Positions 1 through 11,274 of a stretch of 64,000 nucleotides of DNA are shown one piece after another (within the stretch, counting starts at the first letter, position 1; every line of letters begins with the position of its first letter). The notes beneath the pieces are model-generated. The model saw nothing but the letters and a program-made list of their open reading frames with translations, was not told where the DNA came from and did no database searches. A program made the position numbers and the translations under genes. Origin of the DNA: Whitmania pigra (taxonomy: Eukaryota; Annelida; Clitellata; Hirudinida; Haemopidae); the NCBI GenBank assembly GCA_021613335.1, contig JAJTWR010000347.1:58501-122500 (forward strand), given 5' to 3'.

Positions 1-171
1 ACATTAATTACTTCAATTTTATTTTATCATTTCTTGAACGTCATTAAGCAAGCATTATAACAAAGTATTTTAATTTCTTAAAAATAACCAGTCAAAAGTA
101 GGCCACCTAAGTAGAACTGCTACTGTGTATTCAAGGTACCTATTTATTAATTATAACTGCCTTTGTTGTAG

Positions 172-279
172 TTTATCTCAGAGAAAGGAGAAGTGAAAAA
201 ACGGTCAAAAATGGAGAGATTTGCCAGCACATTTCTTACTGTTTCTGCAATTGTCGTTTTTGCTTACAGTCTTGGATGA
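172..279 (+). CDS. Terminal exon of a CLPB-type ankyrin gene lying left of the window (copy 0)
   Basis: This is a 36-codon exon preceded by a polypyrimidine-AG acceptor (AG at 170-171) and ending in TGA at 277-279. An AATAAA signal follows at 304-309. It aligns in the same frame with the last exon of gene C (14988-15098): both start with (F/Y)IS and end with MERxxxxFLxVSxIxxFxYSLG followed by stop. The surrounding 330 bases also match the 3' flank of gene C. The last 20 residues are hydrophobic and look like a C-terminal membrane anchor. The rest of the gene must lie upstream of base 1, so the array continues to the left. This is inferred from homology; no transcript has been seen. Confidence 0.65.
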   Translation, partial: FISEKGEVKKRSKMERFASTFLTVSAIVVFAYSLG

Positions 280-1744
280 TTACAAATTTTGAGGAAATCC
301 AGGAATAAATAATGTGCCCAGGAGACATTTTTGTGGCCTGCTTGGTTTATAAAACCGTTAACAAATTAACATGACTGACCACTTGATAATTTTTTTAAAT
401 TAGTAGCCTCTTCATCTTTTTTCAACTTTTCTGCTTTCAGGTTTGAATTCGTTTATTTTCAAAAAACTATATTCAAATAGCCAAAAAAAAATCACACCAA
501 AACAAGATTCACAAATTCATTAATGAACTATCCCAAGGGAATTAATTCCCGTCTAGGGGATAGGTTGTTTCAATTTGACAAATTTAAAGGGGCGTTTGAA
601 AGGGTCTTTGCATATATATAAACTTCTAATGGTAACGACAGGTGAAAATTAATGGCAACAACTGAGAGACGATGAATAATCGGAATAATGAATAAGCGAT
701 GTAATCAACGAGGAAAAAACCAGGATAATAAAATGAATGATAAGGTGGAAATGTGGCTAACAGGTTCAACAGGTGGATAGAATGTGTTTTTTAAGATGGG
801 ATTTAAATAGTGAGGAACTGTTTAGAGAAACAAGGGACGACGGTCTTTTCTGCTTGATTTTAACTTTCTGGTAACTCTAGCTACAAACATTGCTTGTGCG
901 TGTTTTATACAGATGCTATGGCTTAGCAACAAAAGGGTGGTCGCTGTCCAAATTGAATATTGATAATGTTAAGCGGGGTGAAGAGCAAAGTTGTGAACAC
1001 TAGATGGGCTGATGTTCATAGTAAATCCAGGGCTGTAATTTGAAGGGGGGAGGCAATGGCCTTTCCCGAATTTAGACTAGACGCAAAAAAGGTCATCTCA
1101 TATTTTACGAGGGTTGCCCTTCCCTTCCCCTGAATTTTGGCTAGAAGCAAAAAAAAGCCGTCTTCTCAAGTTGTGAGAGGGTTTGCCTCCTCTTGGAAAA
1201 AGATAAAATTACGTCCCTCAGTAAATCTTGATAGTTGACAAGTACGCAACGTGACTGCTTACGCTGTTTGCAACAAGCTTTGAGATATCAGGCTGTTCAT
1301 GAAATGGACTAATTATCACGCACAAACTTTGGGAGGAACAAACTAAGACAATTATTCGGTGATTTCTCTGGAATGCTCTGAACATAACAAATTGAGATAC
1401 ATAAACAATAGATTTTATATATTTGTAATTTATTGATATTCCTTATATATAGCTGTATATTTTATTATTTTTTAATGCTTTTTATTGAGTCAATTTTCAA
1501 AGAAACATGCACTGTCTAAAATACGACATTTTTATCATAAACAGATTTTAAGGAAACTGCTAAATTATTGTGTTGAAATTTTGCTAAATAATATTTTTTT
1601 TAAATTTGTTAATTAGAAAATATATTTACTTAAGGTATTTTGCTGCGTTTAAATTTTAAAACAAAGGCAAAAAATTCATATCTTCCGAGACATTCAGGTG
1701 ATTGTGAACGATTTTTTTTCTAGTTCTTCAACATTGTCGGAAAT
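280..1744. other. Intergenic: 3' flank of copy 0 and 5' flank of gene A
   Basis: I see no gene here. The stretch holds the 3' end of the upstream array member, the MITE at 1028-1219, and an AT-rich leader. From about 1390 onward that leader matches the leader of gene F (from about 24390), including a shared run around TAGATTTTATATATTTGTAA. A conserved motif CATTCAGGTGAT lies at 1691-1702, just upstream of the gene A start. Confidence 0.6.
1028..1219. mobile_element. hAT-type MITE with 8-bp target duplication
   Basis: This is a 192-bp element. Its left end reads CAGGGCTGTAATTT and its right end, reverse-complemented, reads GAGGGACGTAATTT (12 of 14 match). It is flanked on both sides by the direct repeat AGTAAATC (1020-1027 and 1220-1227). 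An 8-bp target-site duplication and ends starting CAGGG are hallmarks of the hAT superfamily. There is no coding capacity, so it is a non-autonomous element. Related pieces occur at 7450-7511 and 11728-11843. Confidence 0.75.
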
Positions 1745-3904
1745 ATGAGAAATTTAATTAATCTTTTTAGCTCTTGCTCGCGTCGTATTCTTTACAAGAC
1801 GTTTAGTAGCGCACGACCAAGATTTTTATTTCCTGCAAAACGGGATAATGTCAAATTCAGTAGCGTTTCAAATCTTAAACGCTTCGGAGCAGTGACTTCT
1901 CTTGGCTTCACATCAGTTTGCATTCACAACGATCCGAGGGAATTGCGTGAGTATTTCAATTTAAAAATTCCAGATGTTAAAAGAATCTTATTTTAATATG
2001 CCGTTGCAGATAAAAAGCTCTTCCGCTATTCACGGATTGACAGAGGGGAAGATATAAAGAGGTATTGTACAAATTAATGTAATCCATAATGGTTTGCCAA
2101 TTTCCGCAATAGGCCTATTCCTTTTCAGATGGCACTCTTGTAGCAACAATTGATTCAGACAATTCTATGTTATTTTCCTGTTTTAGATTGGTATCGTCGA
2201 GTGCGATAGATGTCAACGATAGACACGAATTAGGATGGACTTGCCTTCATGTTGCAGTAGCGAAGAGAAACTTGAGGTTAGCTGCATTCTATTGCAAAAT
2301 AGACGATTTGAGTGTGCTCCACTTTTAGAAATTTCATTCACAGAAATATGAGACACTTAGAGCTGCATTGCGTATTGATAAAGTTACTTAACTTTCTAGT
2401 ACCGTAGAAATTCTATTAAAAGCTGGAGCTGATCCAAATAAAAGTTATGAATTCAGAAGGACAGAAGACGAAAGCTTAGATCAGAAACCACCTCATGGTT
2501 ATATTCGATAAATTTATTGTGAAGTTCATTTAATTATAACACTTCCCTACTTGTTTAATTACAGAAATCATGTGTGAAGAAAATCACTTATGCCAAAGTT
2601 TGGATACACGCACAAACTTCAAAGGTTTTACCAGTCTTCATTTTGCGGTTTTTATGGGAAATGCAGAAATGGTCAAATGTTTGCTGGAAGCAGGTCGGAA
2701 GATGAGAAATTTATTAAATAGATTCTGTCTTCTAAACACATTTTGATAATTTTAAAATTAATTGTTTACTTTATTGAAAGATGCCGATCCATCTAAGAAA
2801 GATGAACAAGGCTTTACCCCTTCCAATTATACAAATGACCAGAATATTTTGGAACTGTTGAAAAGGAAAGAAGATAGGGAAACCAGACAAGAGGTTGAGG
2901 ATAAGTTTAGTGAAGATCGGAAACAAAAGGATGAACCTGAAGAGGCATCGGATATTGTGGTTGAACAAGGCAAACAAATTTTCTGTAGTGAACTAAAGAA
3001 GGATATACAAGCGAAACTTGAAGAAGTGAATAAAACAGGCGAATTCAGAGAGGAAAAACCATTTGTAAGACAAAACCAGGAAATTGAAGATAGATTTGAT
3101 GCCAAAGAAAGTGGAAATTTGGAACAAAATCAGAAGATTGCTGATGGAGTAAAAGTTCGGGATGTGCAACAAATAGCGGAGCCGAGTAAATCTGAGAAAA
3201 TAGGAAATCTGGAAGAGGATAAAGAAACAATGCCAGTCATTAATGAATCAAGTGATGAGGGTAAGATTAAAGCATTGCAAGAGCCAAAGCCAGAAGTCAC
3301 TGAAGTTGAATATAACCAGGGACATGAATCAGAAGAAATACAAAAGACCAGTGATTCAAAAACAGAGTATCTTGAAATTAAACAAGATAAGAAGATTGTC
3401 AGTGAACATGATTGTGAAGTGAAAACAGACTTGGTAGAGGAGCAAAAGTTGACAACCGAACCAACGCAGGAACAAAAGCCACATGTTACTGAAGTTGAGG
3501 GTAACCAAAGGCAAGGAGCGGAAGAAATGCAGAAAGCCAGTGATTCCATAATTAAACAAAATGTTGAGAAAGTTGTTAGCGAACATGACGGTAAAGTAAA
3601 AATAGAATTGGTAGAGGAGCAAAAGCTGGAGCCCAGTAAATCAGACTGGGTTGAAATAGCGGTTTATTCAGAAACAATTAATGAATTAGATTACGCTCAA
3701 CCTACGAACATGATACTCGCTGAAGAATACCAAAAAGTGGTTGAGAGCGAAGAATCAAAGAACCTTAGACAGTGCGATGAAACGTCTGACGACAAAGTAG
3801 AAGTCCTTGAAGCATGGGAAAATAGAGAATTTGACGATGATTTGGTGAGATATGGCGTTGTGTTGATTGCAATATGTGTGCTTGGTAGTTTAGGCATTAT
3901 TTGA
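1745..3904 (+). CDS. AAA-less CLPB/SKD3-like ankyrin protein with acidic tail and C-terminal anchor (copy A)
   Basis: Six exons: 1745-1946, 2010-2061, 2187-2276, 2400-2497, 2565-2693, 2781-3904 (phases 1,2,2,1,1), giving about 564 aa. Residues 1-35 are rich in Arg/Ser/Phe with almost no acids, like a mitochondrial presequence, and are followed by a short hydrophobic stretch (about 48-62). Ankyrin repeats span about 84-220, with DVNDRHELGWTCL, LLKAGADPN, a 30-residue linker, then NFKGFTSLHFAVFMGN and ADP..QGFTPSNY. This order and linker follow the ankyrin module of mitochondrial CLPB. The AAA+ domain is missing; instead there is a Glu/Lys-rich region of about 330 residues ending in a hydrophobic segment (last 19 residues). 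The first residue of exon 6 is Asp where copy F has the usual Gly. AATAAA lies at 3941-3946. Nearly identical to copy F in the ankyrin exons, but the tail differs. Function unknown; membrane-anchored mitochondrial protein by inference. Confidence 0.8.
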
Positions 3905-3947
3905 GTAACATTTACTTAACATTCAGCTTTGGTTTAACAAAATAAAG

Positions 3948-5560
3948 TAAATATGCTTTTGTTGATGGTGTCGAAGGCTGCCGATAGGCAGTTTGGAATA
4001 GAGAGAAGTTAGAGGATATGGTAATATGGGGACGGATTCTAGAAAGGGTAAGCCTCTCTAGTAGTTTTGATGTAGTGGAAAGGTTAGAGATGGGCCTGTA
4101 ATTAGACGGGGGGCTAGGTCGAGTCCTGGCTTTATTTTTAGTAAAGGAAGTACTTGAGCGCACTTGAAGACGGAAGGAAAGATACCGGAGCTAACGGAAA
4201 TGTTATCAAGTTTGGAGAAGGTTGGAGCTAGAATGGAGGAATATTTTTTTTAGAATAAAAATTGGGAAAGGATCTAGAAGAGATGTTTTGTTATGCAATG
4301 CTCGAATGACTTGCAAGACTTCTATAGGCAGGAGGGAGAGTTGAAAGGGGCGTGACAGTGAACTGCCTGGCTGGAAGGAATGAGATAGATGAAGAAAGTG
4401 TATTAGCGATTAACTGATGAATGTTAGCGATTTTTTAGATAAAAAATGTGTTGAATGAGGTGACGAGAGACTAGCACTTGGCGTCAGAGTAATTGCCTAT
4501 GCAAAAGACTATGAAGTGAGCGCCCCATGGAACGTGGATTTGCGTTGGAGCTGAGTTCTTCCTTGATAGAAGATGCCCTAGAGTTAAGAATGGCCAGCTT
4601 GGCAGCGTCCTCTGAGGATTTGTACTCCTGTTTGGCAGCTTCTGAACGTTTACAAAGATATAGACGTTCCAAGCCTCTTGGCCTCTATAGCTTCATTTGA
4701 GAGCTGGTTATTTGGGTACTGTCTCATGCGGACGGTCTGCTTCTTGATGGGGCATGTTTGTCAAGGATGTGCTCTAGCTTTCTGTTGAGGAGATTGGCAA
4801 ATCTGTCGGCGCCTAGATCTCATGAGTGGAGCTCTTCGGAGACTTAAGAGGAGGTCCGGCTCGGAGGTATCCCAGTCAGTGCTGTTGAGTTGGCGACGGT
4901 GAATGAGGGTTGAGGTTTTTCTGCTGAGATATTGGATGATATGAGATGATAGTCGGAGTAAGTCACATCCTTTATGTTTATGTTGGTGAGTAGGTTGTGG
5001 GATGATGGCGTGATGAGAAGGGCGAATGTGTGACCATGGGTGTGGGATGGGGCGGCGACATGCTGTGCGAGTCCGTGAGAATCGATGGATTCCTCCAGGA
5101 GGTGAGGAATCCTTGTCCCGGTGCAAGGTGCGTTGAAATCGCCGCAAATGACGGGATGTTGTGTGTTGAGATGAAGTCGACGAGTTCTTCAAATGCAGTT
5201 ATGAATGAAGGGGGCGGGAGGGTGTTAGATGGATGAGATGATGAATGATGATCTGCAGGTGTGGAATTTGAGATTAAGGGCTTCAAATTCACGCTCTATC
5301 TTGGTAGGTTTTAAGTCCTGGCGGAAGATTACTACAATGCCGCCCCCTCTTTTGCCGGAGGAGGGGCCACTATGTTGGTGTATCGTGGTGAAGCCGTCTG
5401 GGGCATAGCTGTTTGTGATGCAGGTAGGAGCGTCAGAAGCTATCCAAGTTTCCGTTAAGGCAAGGATGTCCAAGGCTCCGTCGCAGGGGCTATCTTGGAT
5501 GAGAGCAGCTGAACGAGCATTTGATAGGCATAATTTCGGCTAGTGGTTTTGCGATTGAGT
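3948..5560 (-). mobile_element. Degenerate LINE (AP-endonuclease and partial reverse transcriptase)
   Basis: On the minus strand, 5473-5225 encodes MDILALTETWI, APDGFTTIHQHSG and KRGGGIVVIFR, the N-terminal part of a LINE apurinic-type endonuclease. With frame changes, 5200-4850 continues the endonuclease (a CGDFNAP-like and S-D-H region), and 4163-3960 carries the reverse-transcriptase start SNYRPISNLSTTSKLLERL followed by AYRQPSTPSTKA. The rest of the RT is missing. The element abuts the poly(A) signal of gene A: similarity between the 3' flanks of genes A and F stops at about 3948. Several frameshifts and stops make it a dead copy, probably of a CR1/L2/Jockey-type group. Confidence 0.75.
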
Positions 5561-5899
5561 TCGTTGTAAACTTTCGAACGAGTCTGGTGTGGATTCCAGA
5601 TATTGTGAGCGAATAAAGTTTTTCTCACCTCTCTAGCAATTTTAAGATCATCCTTTGGAGAAGTGAAAGTAAGTCTTCTATGGTGTACCGGATGACGGTC
5701 TACTTAAATGCGGCAAAAAAAAACAAGGTAAGCTCCTAATCCCAGGAACGCAAAACACGCGACGTACCACGCCGACGCCAGAGATTTTCCCCTTTTATTT
5801 TACCTATTTAAATTTGTTGATTAATTATTCAAAAAAGCTCTCGAAAGACTTTGACCATAATGTGTACAATGTTGTACAAATTAACTGCCGTCTGGACCG

Positions 5900-6240
5900 G
5901 AGCGACTGCGAAATTATTATTATTATTATTAATCATATATAATAAAATTGAATTAATTATAATTTTTATTCATATATATAATAATTATAATTTTATTATT
6001 ATTATAATAATTATTATTATATATTAATATTATTATAATAATTATTATTATATATTAATATTATTATAATAATATATTATAATAATAATAATTATTATAT
6101 TATATTATTATTTAATTAGTAATATATATTACTAATTATACTATATTATAGTATATATTATATATACATATATTATATATATATATTATTATTATTTCAA
6201 TTATTATATCAACAATCAATTTATATAAAATTTTCAGCAA
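5900..6240. repeat. AT-rich simple-sequence tract
   Basis: This stretch consists of irregular ATT, TTA and TATATA repeats with essentially no G or C. It lies between the LINE remnant and the kinase gene. No gene is seen. Confidence 0.8.
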
Positions 6241-6460
6241 GTAACATGTTGAATAGTATAATAATGAAAGTTAATAAATTTTCATAAATTGTAAAATATC
6301 ACAATTTATTATCTTGTTTGTATAAGGATTCACTATCTTTTATGAAATTTATTTGATGTGCGACAATAAGTAATATTATAGTAATAATATTCTATTATTT
6401 GAATTTGCGACAAATTTGGAATAACCTCATATATAAAATTTTAATGCTTAAAAATTTTCA

Positions 6461-8076
6461 ATGGAAAATAAATGCGAAAAGCTTGAAATAGGAGCAAAAG
6501 TTCGTGATGTCTATCGCATTGTCCGATTTATTTGCTCTGGATCATTTGGAAAGGTATACAAAGTTTTTGACGAGAAAAGGAAAAAATGTTGTGCTCTTAA
6601 AATCACAGGCAACCAAGACCTGGCGGAAATTGAAATTCTGAAGAAAATTTCGAAAGCTGTTTCACCCTACAAACATCTAGTTGGTAAGATGAATTTCGAC
6701 ATTCCTTTGCAATCCTTAAACAAATAACCATTATTATAAAATAAATAAAGTGTTATGTAAAATATACTCTTTTTTTACAGTTTCTATGGAGGACTGGTTT
6801 CTGGAGGGAGAATCGTTATTTATAGTGATGGAGTTTGTACCTGAAGATTTTTTCACATTCTTGAGTAAGTGTAGGAAGATGTCACTTTCGTTTCCGACAA
6901 TAGCCACGTATGCCAAACAGATGGTAGAGTTTCTGTGTTTTATGGCTGACATCGATGTCATACACGGTGACATTAAGCCAGAAAACATCCTCTTGGGCAG
7001 ACCATCAATAAAGAACATCAAGTTAACCGACTTTGGATTAGGTTATACGAAAGAGCTTCCTGTAAGTATCTTCTTTCAAGTCATTTTGTAGAGGAGTGGG
7101 GTGACAAAAAAGTTAATTTAGTAACGTCTGGTGTACGAGTTCGCTCAGAAGGTTGCGTGCCTGCGAAAGGCGGTAAAAGCAACAGTCGCTACATGTCATG
7201 TTCGCAACCCAACTTTTACGAGCGCCCTAGGGTAGAGGCGATATATAAATGGTGGATCGATTAAGAAGTGCCTTCCCATCCTATTCGGATACATAAGCCA
7301 CTCAAAAATCAGCTAAAAACGCAAAAAGTTCATCTTCTTAATTTTTTTTGCTTTGTTTTTTGTTTATGAGTTTATTTAATCAAACAAACAAGCCGTTTTA
7401 TATATAGAAAAAAACTAAAAGCAAAAGCGAATAAATTCAAATAAACCCAAAGGGCCAGCCTTTGTGCGAGGGTTTGCCTTTCCTCTTGGAAAAAGCTGAA
7501 ATGACGTCCCTACTGTAATTCATCTATTAATAATTATTTTTGTCCATATTTATGTACCTCTATTTAGCCAATTATACCCTTTATATCCTTTGATTTTATT
7601 TAAATTTGTTTTATCAGAATAAGCCGCAACGCTGCCAAACAACAGAATACCGAGCACCTGAGATATTTCTGGGTTGTCCGTACGATGCCTCCATCGACAT
7701 TTGGAGTACCGGATGCGTATTGGTGGATTGTCTCTTAGGGAATGATAACTCCCTGTTTAATGAAAAATCTCAATTCAATGTTTTCGTAAAAATCATAGAC
7801 ATTCTTGGTTTGCCACCGGCAGACGTGATAGCGCAATCGAGTGTCGATTACTGCGAGTTCGACAGTAAATGTGGGCAGTGGAAAATAAAAGGAGATGAAA
7901 TGCCTGAGTCTTGCGAAGGACTACGAAGACATTTAGAGACTCGGGGCATTATCAGTTCAGATCCAGATTACGATTTGTTTTTAGATCTCGTTGAAAAAAT
8001 GTTGTCAATGGATCCTTCTTCGAGAATTTCTCCTTTTGCTGCTCTTGATCATCCGTTCCTAAAACTTTCGAACTGA
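6461..8076 (+). CDS. Divergent CMGC-type protein kinase
   Basis: Three exons, 6461-6683, 6781-7061 and 7618-8076 (phases 1 and 0), give 320 aa, little more than a kinase domain. Visible motifs: glycine loop CSGSFGKVYKV (25-35), ALKI with the ATP-binding Lys47, a candidate helix C Glu58, catalytic loop HGDIKPENILL (136-146), DFG (158-160), and activation-segment end TTEYRAPEI followed by DIWSTGC. HxD without the usual Arg, and DIWS, are typical of the CMGC DYRK/HIPK and SRPK kinases. The DYRK YxY autophosphorylation motif is not present. All core catalytic residues are retained, so activity is plausible. It sits inside the ankyrin array, has no second copy in the window, and intron 2 carries a SINE and a MITE fragment. 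Exact subfamily uncertain. Confidence 0.85.
7150..7276 (+). mobile_element. SINE copy in kinase intron 2
   Basis: This segment resembles the sequence at 55765-55900 and, in reverse orientation, 23968-24052. Shared blocks are CGTGCCTGC, GGCGGTAA.AGCAACAG, a box-B-like GTTCG.AACC and a 3' region AGCGCCCT..G...G.GC.ATA.AAATGG. A pol III B-box-like core in dispersed copies indicates a SINE. The family is not recognised. Confidence 0.55.
7450..7511. mobile_element. Right-hand remnant of the MITE family
   Basis: The sequence GAGGGTTTGCC..TCCTCTTGGAAAAAG and the end GAAATGACGTCCCT match the right half of the MITE at 1028-1219. The left end is missing. It lies in intron 2 of the kinase. Confidence 0.55.
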
Positions 8077-8132
8077 ATAATTGTTCAAAATAAAATAAAA
8101 TAAACACTGTAAATTTAAATATGATAATAAAT

Positions 8133-9030
8133 AAACCACAATACAATATGAATTATTTTTATTTGTGATTTTTAAGCAACGATTTGCAATTTACAAGAAA
8201 CTCAAGGACAAAACCTTTAGTAAACTCTTCTGAGTTAAATTGGGCTTTTCGAAATTTTTCAAAATTTTTAATTTTATGTCATTATTATTATAAATTAATT
8301 AATTTTTTTAACAAATATTACCGAATAATTTATGGGAAAATGTACTTTTATATATTTAGTGGTCGGCTCGAACAATGAATGCGTTGCGGCAAGCTTAATT
8401 CAACGTTGAGTGTAACGTTCCGTTACATTTAAACCAAAATTTGACTGAGAATTTTAGGATAATTTTGATATTTTGTTTAATAAATTGAAGCATCAGAGAT
8501 TGTCTCAACTCAAAATAAAACTAACAGAGGCCTATCCATAACCTCTTCTACTAAAAACATCGCAGTACCCTGAATAAATAACTTAAAATCCATTATCCAA
8601 ATGCGTAACAAAAAATATATATAATAAAAATATAATAAATAACTGATCCAGCACATTATTCGCCAGCCTATAGATTATCTTTAAAGTGATCCTCTCCTCC
8701 TACTCGCCACCTGATCTCAGACACCACAACCAGAACATCAGCAACCCTATGTCCCAATCAATGTCATTTCAGCCAATACCATCCCAATCAATACCATTCC
8801 AATCATTACCATCACCAGAGATTGAACTAGATTTCATATGTGAAACGAAGCGTGACGTATTTTTTAAACGTGTTCAGGGCATAACGAAGCAAATTGAGAA
8901 ACTACACGCAACGAGAGTCAAAAGAAAGAATCTGAAGTTAATAAAAACTTGTGATGACAATAATGTTCGTATTAATAATAAAATAATAATATTATCAATA
9001 ATAATAATAAAATATAAAAAATAAATAAAA
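8133..9030. repeat. Duplicated block, copy 1
   Basis: This stretch is diverged but collinear with 27088-28080. Shared landmarks include TTATGGGA.A.TGTACTTTTATAT, ACGTTCCGTTACA, and CACCAGAGATTGAACTAG followed by TGTGAAACxAA. A 112-codon reading frame at 8686-9024 lies inside it, but its counterpart is interrupted, so I do not call it a gene. The same block follows gene F, which suggests it was once the 3' flank of a repeat unit of the array. Confidence 0.7.
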
Positions 9031-9312
9031 AAAACTTCGATCACAGAGTGGTAATAATAATAATAATATTTATATTATAACTTATATTATGATTCTTTAA
9101 ACAAAAACTATTAAATTTTAATACTCTATATCCCGTTTAATCTTTATTTTAAAAAATTACAACAATGTTTTAATAAGAATTTTTTTAAATTTAATGGTTT
9201 TTAAAAACAATTTCCGTAAAATAAGGTTCTTCTTTTTAAAAACAACATTCTTCAGATAATCTGAGCTAAGCAACTAAAAAATTAATTCGTTCGTCATCAA
9301 CAAGTTCGAGAC

Positions 9313-10962
9313 ATGAGAAATTTATTTAACATTTTCAAATTTTGTTCGCAACGTGTTCGGAGCAGGGTTTTTGCTGGCGTTCAATCAAGATATCTATTCA
9401 CAAACAGAAACAGTTCTAAATTCAATGGTAATCCAAACTATAGGCCTTTCGGAACTGTGGCAACGCTTGGTTTGTCAACAGTTTTTTTTCAAGATGATTT
9501 AAAGGAATCATGTAAGTAATAAATATTTCATGTTGAAATTCCTTGTATCAATTAAATTGTAATTTGTAATTCTAGACAATAAGCTCTTTGAAGCTTGTAA
9601 GGGCAAAAGAATAATGGATATAGTAAGGTAATGAGGCAACGGAGACAGTAGTCTGGTATTAATTTTAAATCAATTATTAAAACACTGTATTTTAGAATTT
9701 TAGAGTCTAAAAAGATACATGTCGATGAAAGACATGATTTAGGATGGACTTGTCTAAATGTAGCTGTGATTAACGGCAACGTGGAGTTAGTTGCATCATT
9801 TATGCGAATAATTTATATCCAAACAATAAGGCTTTTAAAAAGATCTAATGACGCAACCAATTTCAATTTTGTAGGGCAGCAAAAATCTTACTAGACGCAG
9901 GTGCTGACCCAAATTTGCGATATGATTTATGGGGAACAATCGAACGTGATAGAAATGGAAATGAAATCCAGCCACACGGTAAGGACTTGTAATTCAATAA
10001 AGCAACAGAGTTTAACACTAAGATCCTATCAGAGCTGAACAGTTTAGCAGCCTCAGCTTAAAAGTAGCTAACAATTTCTAGTGTTACTTAAATTTTGCAT
10101 GCACAATGCGTTTGGAGCCTAATGGACTATTCATTTTACATTAACACATAGAGGAATAAAAATGACTAAATGATTTTTTTTAATTTTAGCCGTCATCTTT
10201 GAAAAAGACGACTTGAGCAAAAATTTATCTAAAGGCATCGATTTCCGAGGTTTTACCAACCTTCACTTTGCAGTTTTAATTGGAAATGAAGAAATGGTTA
10301 AAGTTTTGCTGAAAGCAGGTTGTTTCGAGTTTTTGTTTTAATATTTCATGGTGATCCTATTATATTTATTGTTTGATTACTCTGACGGGTTTGACACGAT
10401 ATTAATCTGCTTGTTCTTTTAATAAGGTGCCGATCCGAACTTAAAAAATAAGCAGGGTTTAACCCCTTCTGATTGCACCAATGATCCTAAGATGATGAAA
10501 CTGCTAGAGAATAAGAAAGATAAGGTTTGCGGCTGCACGCCATTCGGTTTTATAAAATTATCTATCATGTTTTTATTTTATGTTTTGATTATATTTAATT
10601 AATGAAATTGCATCGTTAATTATAAATGTGTACTGATATTATTATTTCGATCTTGTTCTATCATAAAAACTTGATATTCTAGAATGAAGACTTGACTGAA
10701 AATGGATCAGGGATAATACTAGTATTTCTTATATTTATTTTCATGATGGGTAAGTGGTAATGTATTACATTTGCTTATTTATTTGATTTATTAATTCCAA
10801 ACACAAGACATTACAATTTTTTTGTGATTAATTGATTAATAATTTAATCATTTTTTACGGTTTTTTGACATGATTGTATTAAATTTTTAAACAGGCCTGG
10901 TTGATTTGTTAGCAACTAGACGGGAAAAACAACGGAAACCCAATGTTGATGAATCTGAATAG
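9313..10962 (+). CDS. AAA-less CLPB/SKD3-like ankyrin protein with short two-exon anchor (copy B)
   Basis: Eight exons: 9313-9511, 9576-9627, 9696-9785, 9875-9978, 10190-10318, 10427-10524, 10683-10749, 10895-10962, giving 268 aa. The first 60 residues carry no Asp or Glu and many Arg, with an FGTVATLGLSTV hydrophobic stretch, as expected for an imported mitochondrial protein. Ankyrin repeats contain VDERHDLGWTCLNVAV, LLDAGADPNLRYD, a linker ending IFEKDDLSKNL, then DFRGFTNLHFAVLIGN and GADPNLKNKQGLTPSD. The linker motif with DD followed by an FRG/FKG-T-LHFAV repeat is the CLPB signature. After exon 6 a short exon encodes GIILVFLIFIFMMG, a single membrane span, then a basic tail. There is no AAA+ domain. 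AATAAA at 11005-11010. Exons 1-5 are nearly identical to copy D. Confidence 0.8.
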
Positions 10963-11262
10963 GAAGGAGGATGTGAAAAATTACACATTATTAATTTGAA
11001 TAAAAATAAAGTTTATTGCGTTATTTAACATATCCAATAATTAATTTAAAGTCAATTTAATTGTAATATGCGATAGAAAATGTAACATTAATCATTTCAT
11101 TTTTAATATTTATTGAACATCGAATAGCCAAGCATGAAAATATATGTCCTACGCAATAACTTGCCACTAACTAGGCAAAGGACTTTCTACAATCTAGGCT
11201 ACTTAAGTATAACTGCTATTATTCAATGTCCATATTTATTAAGTGTAAGATGGATGTTGTAG

Positions 11263-11274
11263 TTCATCTCATAG
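11263..11274 (+). pseudogene. Relic of the one-exon anchor, gene B 3' flank
   Basis: After a TTGTAG acceptor-like site (AG at 11261-11262) the frame reads F-I-S and then TAG. It aligns with the start of the terminal exon of copy 0 (172) and gene C (14988), and the flanking 3' sequence is shared. The exon is dead here; gene B uses a different anchor exon at 10683. Confidence 0.55.

Noticed and set aside
8686..9024. 112-codon frame in duplicated block copy 1
   Set aside because: The counterpart in copy 2 (27620-28000) is frameshifted and there is no recognisable domain, so coding is not supported.
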